Of a stretch of 64,000 nucleotides of DNA, positions 54,340 through 64,000 are shown in pieces. Location of the stretch: assembly GCA_037893225.1 (NCBI GenBank), contig JAZGUH010000628.1, positions 558,001 to 622,000 on the forward strand. The letters are read 5' to 3'. The stretch is from Hippasteria phrygiana. Its lineage: Eukaryota > Echinodermata > Asteroidea > Valvatida > Goniasteridae. The notes below the pieces were generated by a model. That model was not told the origin of the DNA. It made no database searches and was given only the letters and a program-made list of their open reading frames with translations. Every line of letters starts with the position of its first letter. The stretch's first letter is position 1. The position numbers and the translations under genes were made by a program.

Positions 54340-54837
54340 TTTTCCCTCTCACAGACAGACAGACAAATCTGTCTGTTCCAAATGATGAGACGAACCTGTG
54401 AATGCCAAATTTACCAACAGATTAAATCTGTGACACGCACGCATCAAACAAGCAGTGTGTGGTCAAGTGGGTGTGTGTCAATAGAAAAGGAAAGTAAAGT
54501 GTTGGCTGATATGGTCTGTGAGCATGGCTTACAATCTTGCGTAAAACAAAGTGCAGTGTACTGGAACAGCTTGTAATACATGTAGATTGTCACCGCAGGA
54601 AGTCCAATTATGGGCCATAAAAAATACCCTGGATTCTAAAGTCCCACAGTAAAAAAAAAATCTGGTTATCAATCTTAAATTTACAGATTATGTGTCTGGT
54701 TATAAAGCCATGGTTTGAAAAAGAGCACCTGGCTGACTGTGGTCTATATATGTGCATTCCTGGGCATACCCAATCCATTGTTTACTTATTGTTTGCATTA
54801 CACTTGATTGCACAAGCTTATCGACTTACAAGCACCC

Positions 54838-55104
54838 AAACCCTAACCTACCTGAATCCATCAAAATCCATACCCCTGTTTTGGAGGATTTCGGCAGATT
54901 CAGAATACCTCCATATTGAAAACTGGGGGATTTTGATGGATTGAGGATTGTAAGCCTAGCGGTACTGCAGGGTTTTGATGGATTCAGGATATTCCTCCAT
55001 ATTGAGCAGTCACCAAAACCCACTTTTTGTGCATGACAAAATAGGTGGATTTCGGCGGATTCAGGATACTTTCCATTAAAGTTACCCAAGGGGGTTAGGG
55101 TTAA
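54838..55104. mobile_element. Foldback element, CCCTAACC ends, diverged repeats
   Basis: AACCCTAACCTACCTGAATCC at the left, GGGGGTTAGGGTTAA at the right, with internal GGATTTTGATGGATT units. Lies about 500 bp upstream of the proposed start codon. Confidence 0.78.
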
Positions 55105-55499
55105 TAGATGGTCGGAAGGGGTTGACTACAAATTTGATGCGAGGGAGGTGAGATGTTTCCCATTATGATTTTTAACAGGGGAGAAATAAAAATTGGGAAA
55201 ATCTGCAGGGTGTTCAATTAAACGTGATGCAGGTGTGGAGTTCATTTTGTAGTGGGGTGGGGGATAGGTTTGGGATAGAATGCTTGGTTGGTTGGAGAGG
55301 GGGGAGGGGCATTGAAGCCATGCGACCTTAACTGAAGACTCGCCCTTCATTTCAAAACCAATACGGAAATAAAGTATCACAAATTGTGGGTGTGACTCTT
55401 CCCCCACCCGAAAAAAAATTCGAGTTCCCATAGTACCTCTATCTCCCGTCAAACAAAATCTTACCTTTAACAAGGTTTGACCTGCAAGGCTCTTATCTT

Positions 55500-55700
55500 A
55501 ATTTTTTGTTTATTGAAATGACCCGATACAAGGTTAAAAGTCACTCTGGGTGAAAGGTCATGATCAGAGGTGGTAGGGTTGGCCACATTTTGAATTGCCA
55601 ACCCTACCACTCTTACGGTTTTCCTGGGTCCAGATCTAAATGGAGGATAATTCTTCAACAGATTCCAGAGAAATTATAGCAATTTTCAGACCTATAGACC
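55500..55700. repeat. Interspersed repeat with CAACCCTACCACT motif
   Basis: Collinear with 7850-8075, ending in the CAGACCTATAGACCCAAGTG block that also occurs near 36320 in reverse. Confidence 0.7.
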
Positions 55701-56169
55701 CAAGTGGGACTTCCACTGTCAGTAAGACCAGCTTAATTCCCTCCGGCGGGCCCCTAGGTATAATTCAATAACACAAACAAAAGTAAATAGTCCTCACTGC
55801 TGTGAATATGAAGAAATAAATAAACAAAACCTTTAAAAAAGAATTTAAAAATTAATTATTTCTCGGCCCTGTCGACGATAAACAAGGATGTTCTTTGGAG
55901 TGGCTTGTGATTATGGGAGGAACAAACTTCACAAAAGGTTACCGAGTGGGTGGATCTGTTCATTACTGATGTCGTCCGCAGGCCTGGGCAATTCAAGGCT
56001 ACAGTGTATGTTTGTGTGATGGCCTTGCAAATGTTGCAAGAGTACTTTATTCATTTCCTGCAGCTGTCATGAGTCGTGATAGTTCTCTGGCGAATTGAGA
56101 GTTAACAGTCACAAAGGTCAAATTTCGTGGGTCTGCTTACCGTTCAGAATTCCAGCTAACTACATGTAT

Positions 56170-56365
56170 AACCAGAGTTGTAATAACTCGAGTCAATGAT
56201 GCGACTAGAGTCCGACTCGAGTCCCAATTTTTGGCGACACAACTCCCGACGGGTAAATGCCTCAACTCGAGTCGAGCCACTGCGAGTAAATGACTCGACT
56301 TGTGTCTCACCAGAAGACTCGGCTCGACTTGAGCTATGGCTAATTAGACTCGAGTCCCATAATAG
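56170..56365. repeat. CTCGAGTC-rich repeat
   Basis: At least seven ACTCGAGTC or close variants in both orientations within 200 bp. It begins GTTGTAATAACTCGAGTC, and the centre can fold on itself. Confidence 0.7.
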
Positions 56366-56453
56366 ATTGAAAACTGCGAAAAATATTTGCAATGACTTTT
56401 GGTGCAAAATTTATGTACGTGTACCGGTACATCAGCCACATATCGTGCACAAA

Positions 56454-57588
56454 TGGGTCATTCCACCAGGTTGGGACACAGTGTGTTGTTATATGACCAT
56501 ATCATTAACACCATCATTACATTTATTTCAGTTATTTCATGTGACATCCGTCTTTGGGTGTGAGATTATTTGAGAAAGTTTTTAATCATGTAAGTTATAT
56601 TTTAACAAAAATGATCAAAAGTGTGTTATTTTGATGTAAAATCGACGTAACATGGACACCGTGTCCAACATTTAAATATGTGTTTTTCAGAAATTCATTA
56701 CGTACAATAATTAAAAGACGCTATGCAACAAAGAAACACCTTTTTTTACGGTCGTCAGTGTCCAAATATAGCAGAAATAGCAAGAATTTGAAGAATCGGT
56801 GCAGACGTAACATGGACACCATGATAGACCATGACCATACATATATTTCTGCTGTTGTGCTGCATTTGGATATTGAATATCATAACAAATGTTTTTTGTG
56901 TTGCAGTTTGTGTTTTGTAATTAGTATACAGAGTGAGTTTGCATAATTATTTATATAAATGTTGAAAATGTTACAAAAAGGAAACGTGCATTTTCTTGTC
57001 ACACCATGTCAGTACTAGTTACATCCAGACTGCCTTAATTTTTCGTCATTAAATAAATAATTATGCAACTTACTATATGTACTAACTAAAAGACACTCAA
57101 TGCTACAAGAAAACACTTTTTGTTATGGTTGCCAGTGTCCAAATAGCTCAGAAACAGCAAGAACAATAAAAACATGCATGTGTGGACGTAACAGTGGACA
57201 CAGTGTCCATGTTACGTCCACTCTCACGTCTGTTCTTGCTGTCTCTGCTATATTTGGACACTGACTACCATAAAAAAAGGTGTTCTTGTGTTGCATAGTA
57301 CATCTTTTAATTAGTACAAATGGTGAATTTCCCATATTTATATTTAAAGTGTTGAAAAAACACAAAATGGAAATATGGACGTGTCCTTGTTACGTCAAAC
57401 TGGTTACGTCAAACTGACATTTTTTAATAATATTTTTTGTAAAATATAATTTACATAATTTAAAACTTTCTAAAATATTGCTCACCCAAAGACTGATGTT
57501 AAATGAAATAACTGAATCAAATGTATTTTAGTACTTTTAAAGATATGGATAAATGTCACACACTGTCCCAACCTGGTGGAATGACCCA
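56454..57588. mobile_element. 1.1-kb foldback element
   Basis: TGGGTCATTCCACCAGGTTG at the left and CAACCTGGTGGAATGACCCA at the right are perfect. Inverted internal blocks (GACACAGTGTCCATGTTACG, GTCCAAATAGC/GCTATATTTGGAC) continue to the centre near 57190. AAAT on both sides is a likely target duplication. Confidence 0.9.
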
Positions 57589-58673
57589 AATATACACTGT
57601 GTAGACTATGACCAACTGCCTCCCAGTCTCTATTTTTTTTTTTTTTTTTTTTTTTTGGGGGGGGGACCTGACCTAAACTCGGGAATCATTTTGGGAAAAA
57701 CATACAACTAACACCCCCCCCCCAAGCACCAGATTATCCAGTTATAGGCACATAAAACACTGTGCCTAGGGCCTACCAAATAATTGGGGGCCTACGAAAA
57801 AAAAGCAAAAGCCTACAAAAATACACAAGGAATAGGAGGCCTACTCACATACAAACACACAAGAACCTTTAAAAAAAATCTTACAGTGACTTTGCGAAAG
57901 CTTCATACATTACTGGTACAAATTAAGCTTACCGCAAAAAATACATTAATTTCCTGGGGAAATCAAACTTGTGTTTAATAATGATGATCTTTTGTTCCCA
58001 AAAAAAATTTGTTAAAGTGGTCAGAATTTGCCTCAGATCGCACCGCAGAGCATCTAGAATCTGCAAGGGCTTCGCACTTCGCGCTCGCATTAGTTTGGAG
58101 CACAGTATGCCCCCCCCCCACTTTTAAAGTTGGACCCCCCCCCCCCCCTTTGCAAAAATCCTGGATCCGCCTATGCACATACAGTTGTTTTAAGATGTAT
58201 GTAACAAAATAGAATCGAAAAACAAGGCAGAGAAATTAATGTATTAATTGTATGTGAACACTAGCCTGTGCCTAAAACATCCAACACAGTAAACATAGAC
58301 GTAGGCCTACATCACTACTAATTATAGGGAGTCGGGCGTTTTGGTTTTTTTGAGCCATTTGTCACAAATTTGAATCAATGTAAAGGGAATTGCAATACAA
58401 ACTGAATGGTATGAAAATTCGTTCAAATAAGGTACTTGCATTTCAGAGTTATGGCACTTTAAAAGGTGTAATTTCTGGGCATTTTCTTTGGGTCAGATTT
58501 TATTGTGAAAATTGTTATTTCCAAAATGGCAACTTATGAAGCATCTGTTTTCCTTCCTCCATGTTTTCTCACCTCCAAGTTTGTGAATAAAGCGGATGAA
58601 TAATAATTAATAAGAAACATTTTGTCCACAATGCTTTACTTTTTTGTGTTTTGCACCGCTTAAAATACTGATT

Positions 58674-59030
58674 CGTCAAACAATCCACAAGGGAAACTGA
58701 CTAGGTAAATTTGAATACATTTTCAAAGTGAACAAAGAAACTGGCAGGAGCGGGATTCGAACCTGCGACCTCCGGGTTACCGTACCGGCGCTCTACCAAC
58801 TGAGCCATCTTGCCCTATGTTGGCGGTCTCCCAAATTGTCAGTATCTTTGTTCGGGTGGGCGCCAGTCAGAAGTCATAAACCCAGAATGCCGTATAGCCA
58901 GGGATCATGCCCAATTTTACGATACAACCTGGGAAGCGACATTGTGGGGATCACTCAATGAGGATACGACTTTTTAACTTATAATTCGTCAAACAATCCA
59001 CAAGGGAAACTGACTAGGTAAATTTGAATA
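58674..59030 (-). mobile_element. Full-length tRNA-derived SINE with duplicated tail
   Basis: The tail ATTCGTCAAACAATCCACAA occurs at both ends (58674 and 58983) in direct orientation. Between them lie the tRNA-like head and the upstream segment also seen at 18137-18401. This suggests a dimeric source or insertion beside an older tail. Confidence 0.85.
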
Positions 59031-60125
59031 GTAAGACCCCTATATAATTTTGCATGGGTCCAAGATATACGGTCCAAAACGGTGGACTAGCTAGACTCTA
59101 GGCCTACTACATGTATATAAGTATAAGGCCATGAGAATGAATTACCGTCCACCGCCCGCATGTATAAATACATGTAGGCCTAGCTCCCGCAAAAAAAAAA
59201 AAATCATTATCCTGAACAAATTATAAAAAAAAAAAAAAAGCATGCTTGCCACATTTTTCGTAAAACCTATTTTAAATGCAGTTCTGTACGCCTTCCAATA
59301 TAAAAATCCTGAACATTTAATTCCGAATATTGCCTAAGTCTCACCCTGCTATGGGCGTCTGTATAGGAGGACGGGATTGGTGGATATACCTACATGTAAC
59401 ACGTTTCATCGTTTCATCGTGAGAGACACGTAAAAAATGTAGACAATTGAAAGTTGAATTATAATGACAAATAATTTTATTTTTTTTAAACACTATGTTT
59501 TGGGAAGATTATTTATTTCAGTTTTCATTTTCAGTATACTCTCCTTGGTTTTGCAGTATATACATTTTGTATATATTCCAAATTCTAAGCCATTTTTAGA
59601 ATTAGAATTAATGAATAATGAAAAAAAGCCTCATATGTTTACAAAATTCTCCGGACGAATATTTAGTTTCATTGCGATTGTGTGAGCCCTGTTCCCTGTA
59701 ACTATGTAAGGAAACAAAAATCCACTTTTAGGTTAATGGAATTGCCAAACTAGTATTAGTAAGCGACATTACAAACCAACAGGTATGTCGTTGATAAAGG
59801 ACAGGGTTTTAGTTTGAGGGAAATTTTGGGGTAAAGCGGTGATGAAGACGACAAAACGCAACTCGAAAATAATAGATGGCGATCACCGCGACGCACAGTA
59901 AACAAGCAAAACCGCGTTGATTCACATGGCAACTGCCGTAAAGCGCATAAGAAAATTGCATTTTCTACTGCAATAAACTGTTTAAAATTACAAAAAAAGA
60001 TGTCAAAAGAATTAAGAGAAGTCTGCTTTAATAGGTTAAAAAATCATTTTGAAATGAGAAAAATATACCCTTGACTCTAATTTCATCAAAACTAAAGAGG
60101 GGCCCTATGACGCCCACATTGTAAA

Positions 60126-60314
60126 TTAAAAACAGGCTGGATCTTTTTGTACACTGCCTGACCTGCTGCATGACTGCGAGGCCACCGGTCCACACTCCAA
60201 GTCCAAGGCTTGCAACAGTCGGAGAAAAATATCCTTTAAAAAAAGACCAAGGCCATTTACACATCGTCCACTGATTAGATATACAAATGACAGCAGCATG
60301 ACAAGTTGAACCAC
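60126..60314 (-). CDS. Weak candidate small exon with signal-peptide-like start
   Basis: A short minus-strand frame contains an internal ATG followed by MLLSFVYLISGRCVNG, which resembles a secretory signal with a hydrophobic core. Another overlapping frame is also open, so coding status is doubtful. A GT follows a CAG near 60170. No homology recognised. Confidence 0.12.
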   Translation of the reverse strand: MVQLVMLLSFVYLISGRCVNGLGLFLKDIFLRLLQALDLECGPVASQSCSRSGSVQKDPACF

Positions 60315-61379
60315 AAGACACCGATCGACAGGGTTTCATAAACTTCCGCCACTGACAGACTAGACTGGCTCCAGCTTCCAGCCCAAACACAAGGACTTAT
60401 AGAGGAAATATGTTTAATGGACTATGGACCAGTCTACGACACAAATTAATCTGTCGTAGCCTTTCTCTCAAGGCGGGCAGTGACATTTTGATCAATTTTC
60501 TTTCCCGACAGTTTTGGGAGGACTAATTTCGTGTTAAAATTGCAAAAACAAAGTTGTGCCAATTTTATTTTGTTTTCTACATATTTACCGATGAATTAAT
60601 TCCTTCTTCCATTATTGTCGTTTGGCCTGTTTAATTAGATCATGTTCCACTACCGAGTGCCGCGGTATTATACTCTTGAACAGCGCCCTCACGTCCTAGT
60701 CTAAGCCGAAAAAATATCCGGCTTGAAAATATTTTGGAAAGGAAGAGATTTTAAAGGGATGTTAAATTCGGATACCGAATTTATTGATTAATAAACTCAA
60801 ACTAATCGATTTTGTTTGACTTTTTTCGAAGGATACCCCCGGTACAGGAGGGTAAATAACCCTGTATTCTCAAACAACGAGAGAGGTATTTTCGAAACCA
60901 CTTCAAACCACTACCGGTACGTCATAACTAGAACACCCTCTTTCAAAATCTTTTAAGAGCCAAACAAATTGAGCCAATCTTTTTATTTAAAAAAATGTAG
61001 TGTCCCTGACCCAAAACGTAGTGTCCTGCAACGCAGAAAAATGTTTGAGACAGCCCCTGCCGCCTGCCGCCCCACGCTGTGCCCGCACCGCCCTCATTAG
61101 TAAAAATTTGCTATGGCCGGTCCAGAAACGCAAATTCACAAACTTCCAACTAAAGAAATCACCGACATTGGTTGGGTTTATTTATTTAAAAAATTAAACA
61201 TCTGTACAAATTAGGAGCACAATGGATTGGTAAAAATTTTACGGAAAATTAACCAGAAAACCAGAAACATTGTAGGCCTATGGGTCAAATTATTTTACGT
61301 GTACGGATAAGAAAAGCCTGAGGAATTATAAACCAACAACAAGAAAGAGTACCCCCCCCCCCCCCCCCCCCCCGTGGGG

Positions 61380-61600
61380 AGTGTGTGGTATAGTGGATAG
61401 AATTTAATTGCGACTCATGATCAGAGGGTCAGGGGTTCGAATCCAGCTACTTGCCATATGTTGTGTCCTTGGGCAAACAACTTCACCCCCACTTGCCTCT
61501 CTCCACCCAGGAGTATAAATGGTACCGGCATTAGCTGGGGAGTAACCTGCGATGGACTAGCATCCCGTCAATGGGGAAGAGAAATATTCTCACATGCAGG
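61380..61600 (+). mobile_element. tRNA-derived SINE between two poly-C tracts
   Basis: The head TGGTATAGTGGATAGAATTT resembles an A box and GGGGTTCGAATCC is a B box. It is followed by CCTTGGGCAAACAACTTCAC and CTCCACCCAGGAGTATAAAT. Poly-C runs lie at 61352-61373 and 61651-61672. Confidence 0.75.
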
Positions 61601-63424
61601 CTGAAACAGGAAATTAACGTCGGCCTGATGGCCACTTTGGCTCGTGACTCCCCCCCCCCCCCCCCCCCCCCCCCGGCGAATTAGAGTCCACAAAAATTAA
61701 ATTCTCATTTTCTAATTGGCGCGTGAACGGCTGTTCATCACGTTTGTCAAGTTATAATAACCGCGTACGTTATAGGATCAAGAAAGGCGCGACCACCTCG
61801 TCGTCACGTTTGGCAGTGCTCGGGCACGTGTTCGTCACATTTTCTAATGCATGAGGTTGTAAGACGCTTGCGAACACGACAACTGTGAGACTGCCGAGAT
61901 TTGGCTGGAACGTTAAAGAAATAAATGTCCAATTCATCTTGTATTTACAACAGCAATAATCTAACAACAATTATCTAAATGTCAAAGAAGACGGTCGTGG
62001 TTGTCGATAATTTACAAAAATCAAATTTGGTCACGCAAGAGGGCGCTATTTGTTTCATAATAGAAGGAAATCCTTGTCAGACGCAGTACTAAAATAATTC
62101 ATCCAAAATATCCCACTAATTTTGCAAACTTAGAAACGTTGGTTTGTAGAAATGTATTCCAAAGGAGCAGCTATTTATTAAGGAAATCAACAGAAAAGAT
62201 GCAACCTTTGGCCCATGAATATAATTAACATTTTACATAAAAACTGAAATTTTGCATTACTTCCCAAGCACTGGTCAACTACAAAAGGGGTGGTGCATTA
62301 AAAAAGAAAACAATTTTCATAATTATTCCACGTGATGACCAAAATGATAACTTTAATTAAGTCGTCAAGTTCCGACTACTACTATTCAGATTGCTATAGG
62401 GTAAAAACCGACCGATTTCGTCGCCAGACTAGTCAGTGTTTGGTACCAAGACGATCACATAAAAGAGCGATAAGAAAGTGGCACCGCGAGGCCTCCATAC
62501 GCTCTGTTAATTAGACGTCCCCTCATATCACCTGATATTGATGACTCCTCATCAGCCTCAGCTTTCAAAAAATATTTTCAGGCTTGAGGGCAACTTTTTG
62601 GAGAAGGAGTTCTTCTACATTAATTTGTGGCAATCGTCCGGGTAAATTGATTATACCTCCGACCACGAGGCAAATGCAGGCGTCAGTCTGTTATTAGAGA
62701 ACCTACGGTTGATAATTTGATACGAATAAACACGGAGCGTTACCGCGGACGAGTCTACATTCTTGAACGATTCATTGCGTTGTCCATTGGAATTTTGGCG
62801 CAAGTACGAGTACTTATTATGTCGACCACTTGTCGGATTGCCTAGTACCTTGGATATATTTTGTGCATAGGTTACCACACAAAGGTTGACAATTTCAAGT
62901 AGTTTTTCATTTTACAATATAGGTAGGCCTACGGTATTTGTCGTACTTTTGACAGTCTATTTTTTAGTGGAATAAGGTGATTAACATGCAAATTTACTTC
63001 AACGCGAGTGCTTTGACCAAAAGCCAGAGCCGTATAGTTGAGACTTCTGACAATGGCCCAAAGATGTGTACGGTGGAGCGTGCGGCTATTTTTACCAATT
63101 GTCTACGTGCGTGCACTCACTAGGTAATGAATAATCGCCTCGTTTGGGACACTCATGTAACAACTCCTGCTCCGCCAAAAGCCTTGTTAGCAATTTGGTG
63201 GGTCAAAAATGGTCTATGAACATGCCGTATACATTGCTGCTAGTGCTACCACGTCACGAAGGGCTACCCCCTTTAATTAACGGGCGAGAACGTAGACATA
63301 TTATTCATAAAAAGCAAGTGAATAGTGGACGGGACTATAGTTGTTTGCTGCCACCAAGGGGTAAAAAGAGCCAGTCGCACGCGCAATTAATTGCGCGTTT
63401 CCGATGTCGAGCGAGCGGGACACC

Positions 63425-64000
63425 CCAATCAAAATGTGTGTACATTGGGAAAGATTTTACTTTAATACGCCCACCAAAGTCGGTCAGGAACAGCAAAATT
63501 CCTGGAAAATAATTAACCCTCCTTGATAACAACTATCTAAATATATGGCACAACCTGTTGTTTCAAGATTTATGCCGGTAGAATCTGCAAAAATGAGACA
63601 GAAATTAACATGTATGTAATTTGAGTGACCATACTATATACGCTGTGCCAAGAATATCCAACACAGAAAACACAAACATTCTTCCCCTATATCGCACGAA
63701 AATTTCCCAACTAAATTCTCAAATTTTAAGGTTGAGCCAAGGGTTTATACAATTCTGAACAAAGATGGATGGTTATTTGCCAAGATTGTCCTGTTCTTGA
63801 CCGATTTTGTTAAGGGGGGGGGGGGGGGGGGGGGGGTGTTAAAACACTTTTCCCGGGGAAGGATGGGGAGAGGCACTCCTTGTCGGCAAATGGATAAAGT
63901 CCACATGCCTACGATTTTCAGAACTGCATTTACATGCTTTTTTTGGAACGATTTTACTTTAATACCCCCTACCAAATTCAGTCAGGAACAGCAAAATCTT
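63425..64000. repeat. Direct repeat with GGTCAGGAACAGCAAAAT
   Basis: GATTTTACTTTAATACGCCC at 63450 and GATTTTACTTTAATACCCCC at 63950 start two copies of about 60 bp, both ending in CAGGAACAGCAAAAT. The second runs off the window. Confidence 0.7.

Larger units (their letters stand above)
47721..54200 (-). other. Intron 1 of the large gene, repeat-rich
   Basis: This is the longest intron in the model. It contains a SINE, several foldback elements and microsatellites. No convincing additional exon was found, but a short 5' exon could be missed by eye. Confidence 0.5.
54340..64000. other. Upstream region, repeats and no convincing gene
   Basis: Nearly 10 kb upstream of the proposed start. It holds the presumed promoter and 5' UTR, a 1.1-kb foldback element, SINEs and long homopolymer runs. 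A GACAGACAGACA/TGTCTGT hairpin lies at about 54352-54379, just ahead of the start codon. No TATA box is obvious. Frames here are short and lack recognisable domains. Confidence 0.5.

Noticed and set aside
36091..54339. An F-box ahead of the FBA domain
   Set aside because: Searched by eye through exons 1-9. No LPxE-type helix motif was found, so the protein is called FBA without F-box.
63335..63532. Overlapping frames at 63.1-63.5 kb as a gene
   Set aside because: Frames on both strands are open. There is no domain, and the stretch contains a direct repeat shared with the window end.

Overview
The window is animal nuclear DNA. It has long introns with GT-AG splice sites, many short inverted-repeat DNA elements and tRNA-derived SINEs, and no bacterial gene layout. 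Repeat style and gene content fit a marine invertebrate, probably a non-vertebrate deuterostome (echinoderm, hemichordate or lancelet type), but the species cannot be fixed from sequence alone.

One large minus-strand gene dominates. Reading splice sites by eye gives a 32-exon model from an ATG at 54339 to a TAA at 3897. The exon lengths sum to 5931 nt, or 1976 codons plus stop, with every phase compatible. The predicted protein has, in order: a short polar N-terminus; a beta-rich unit of about 455 residues in one 1.37-kb exon, containing internal repeats I do not recognise; an unassigned region of about 220 residues; an FBA (F-box-associated, sugar-binding type) domain with no F-box; a DUF4062-type module; a NACHT/STAND P-loop NTPase with Walker A and B motifs; a helical region; and C-terminal kinesin-light-chain-like TPRs. 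The second half has the layout of nephrocystin-3 (NPHP3) and its TTC41-like relatives. The FBA domain and the repeat-bearing front half are not part of NPHP3 as I know it. This fusion is the main discovery candidate: a possible STAND sensor or scaffold carrying a glycan-recognition fold.

Layout: 1-3896 is downstream non-coding DNA with repeats. 3897-20788 carries the TPR half and the rear of the NTPase (exons 32-20). 21963-29688 carries the P-loop and DUF4062 exons (19-14). 30863-36189 carries the FBA domain (exons 13-9). 36745-43321 carries the unassigned middle (exons 8-4). 45314-46681 is the giant exon 3. 47658-47720 is exon 2, and 54201-54339 is the proposed first exon after a 6.5-kb intron. 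54340-64000 is upstream DNA with repeats and no convincing gene.

The introns hold many mobile-element remnants: a Tc1-type transposase fragment in its own inverted repeats; a hAT-type element with a perfect 8-bp target duplication and a paralogous empty site elsewhere in the window; several foldback/MITE families in multiple copies; tRNA-derived SINEs, one of them a head-to-head pair forming a very long palindrome; and mini- and microsatellites. All gene-family assignments are from motif recognition. No database search was run.
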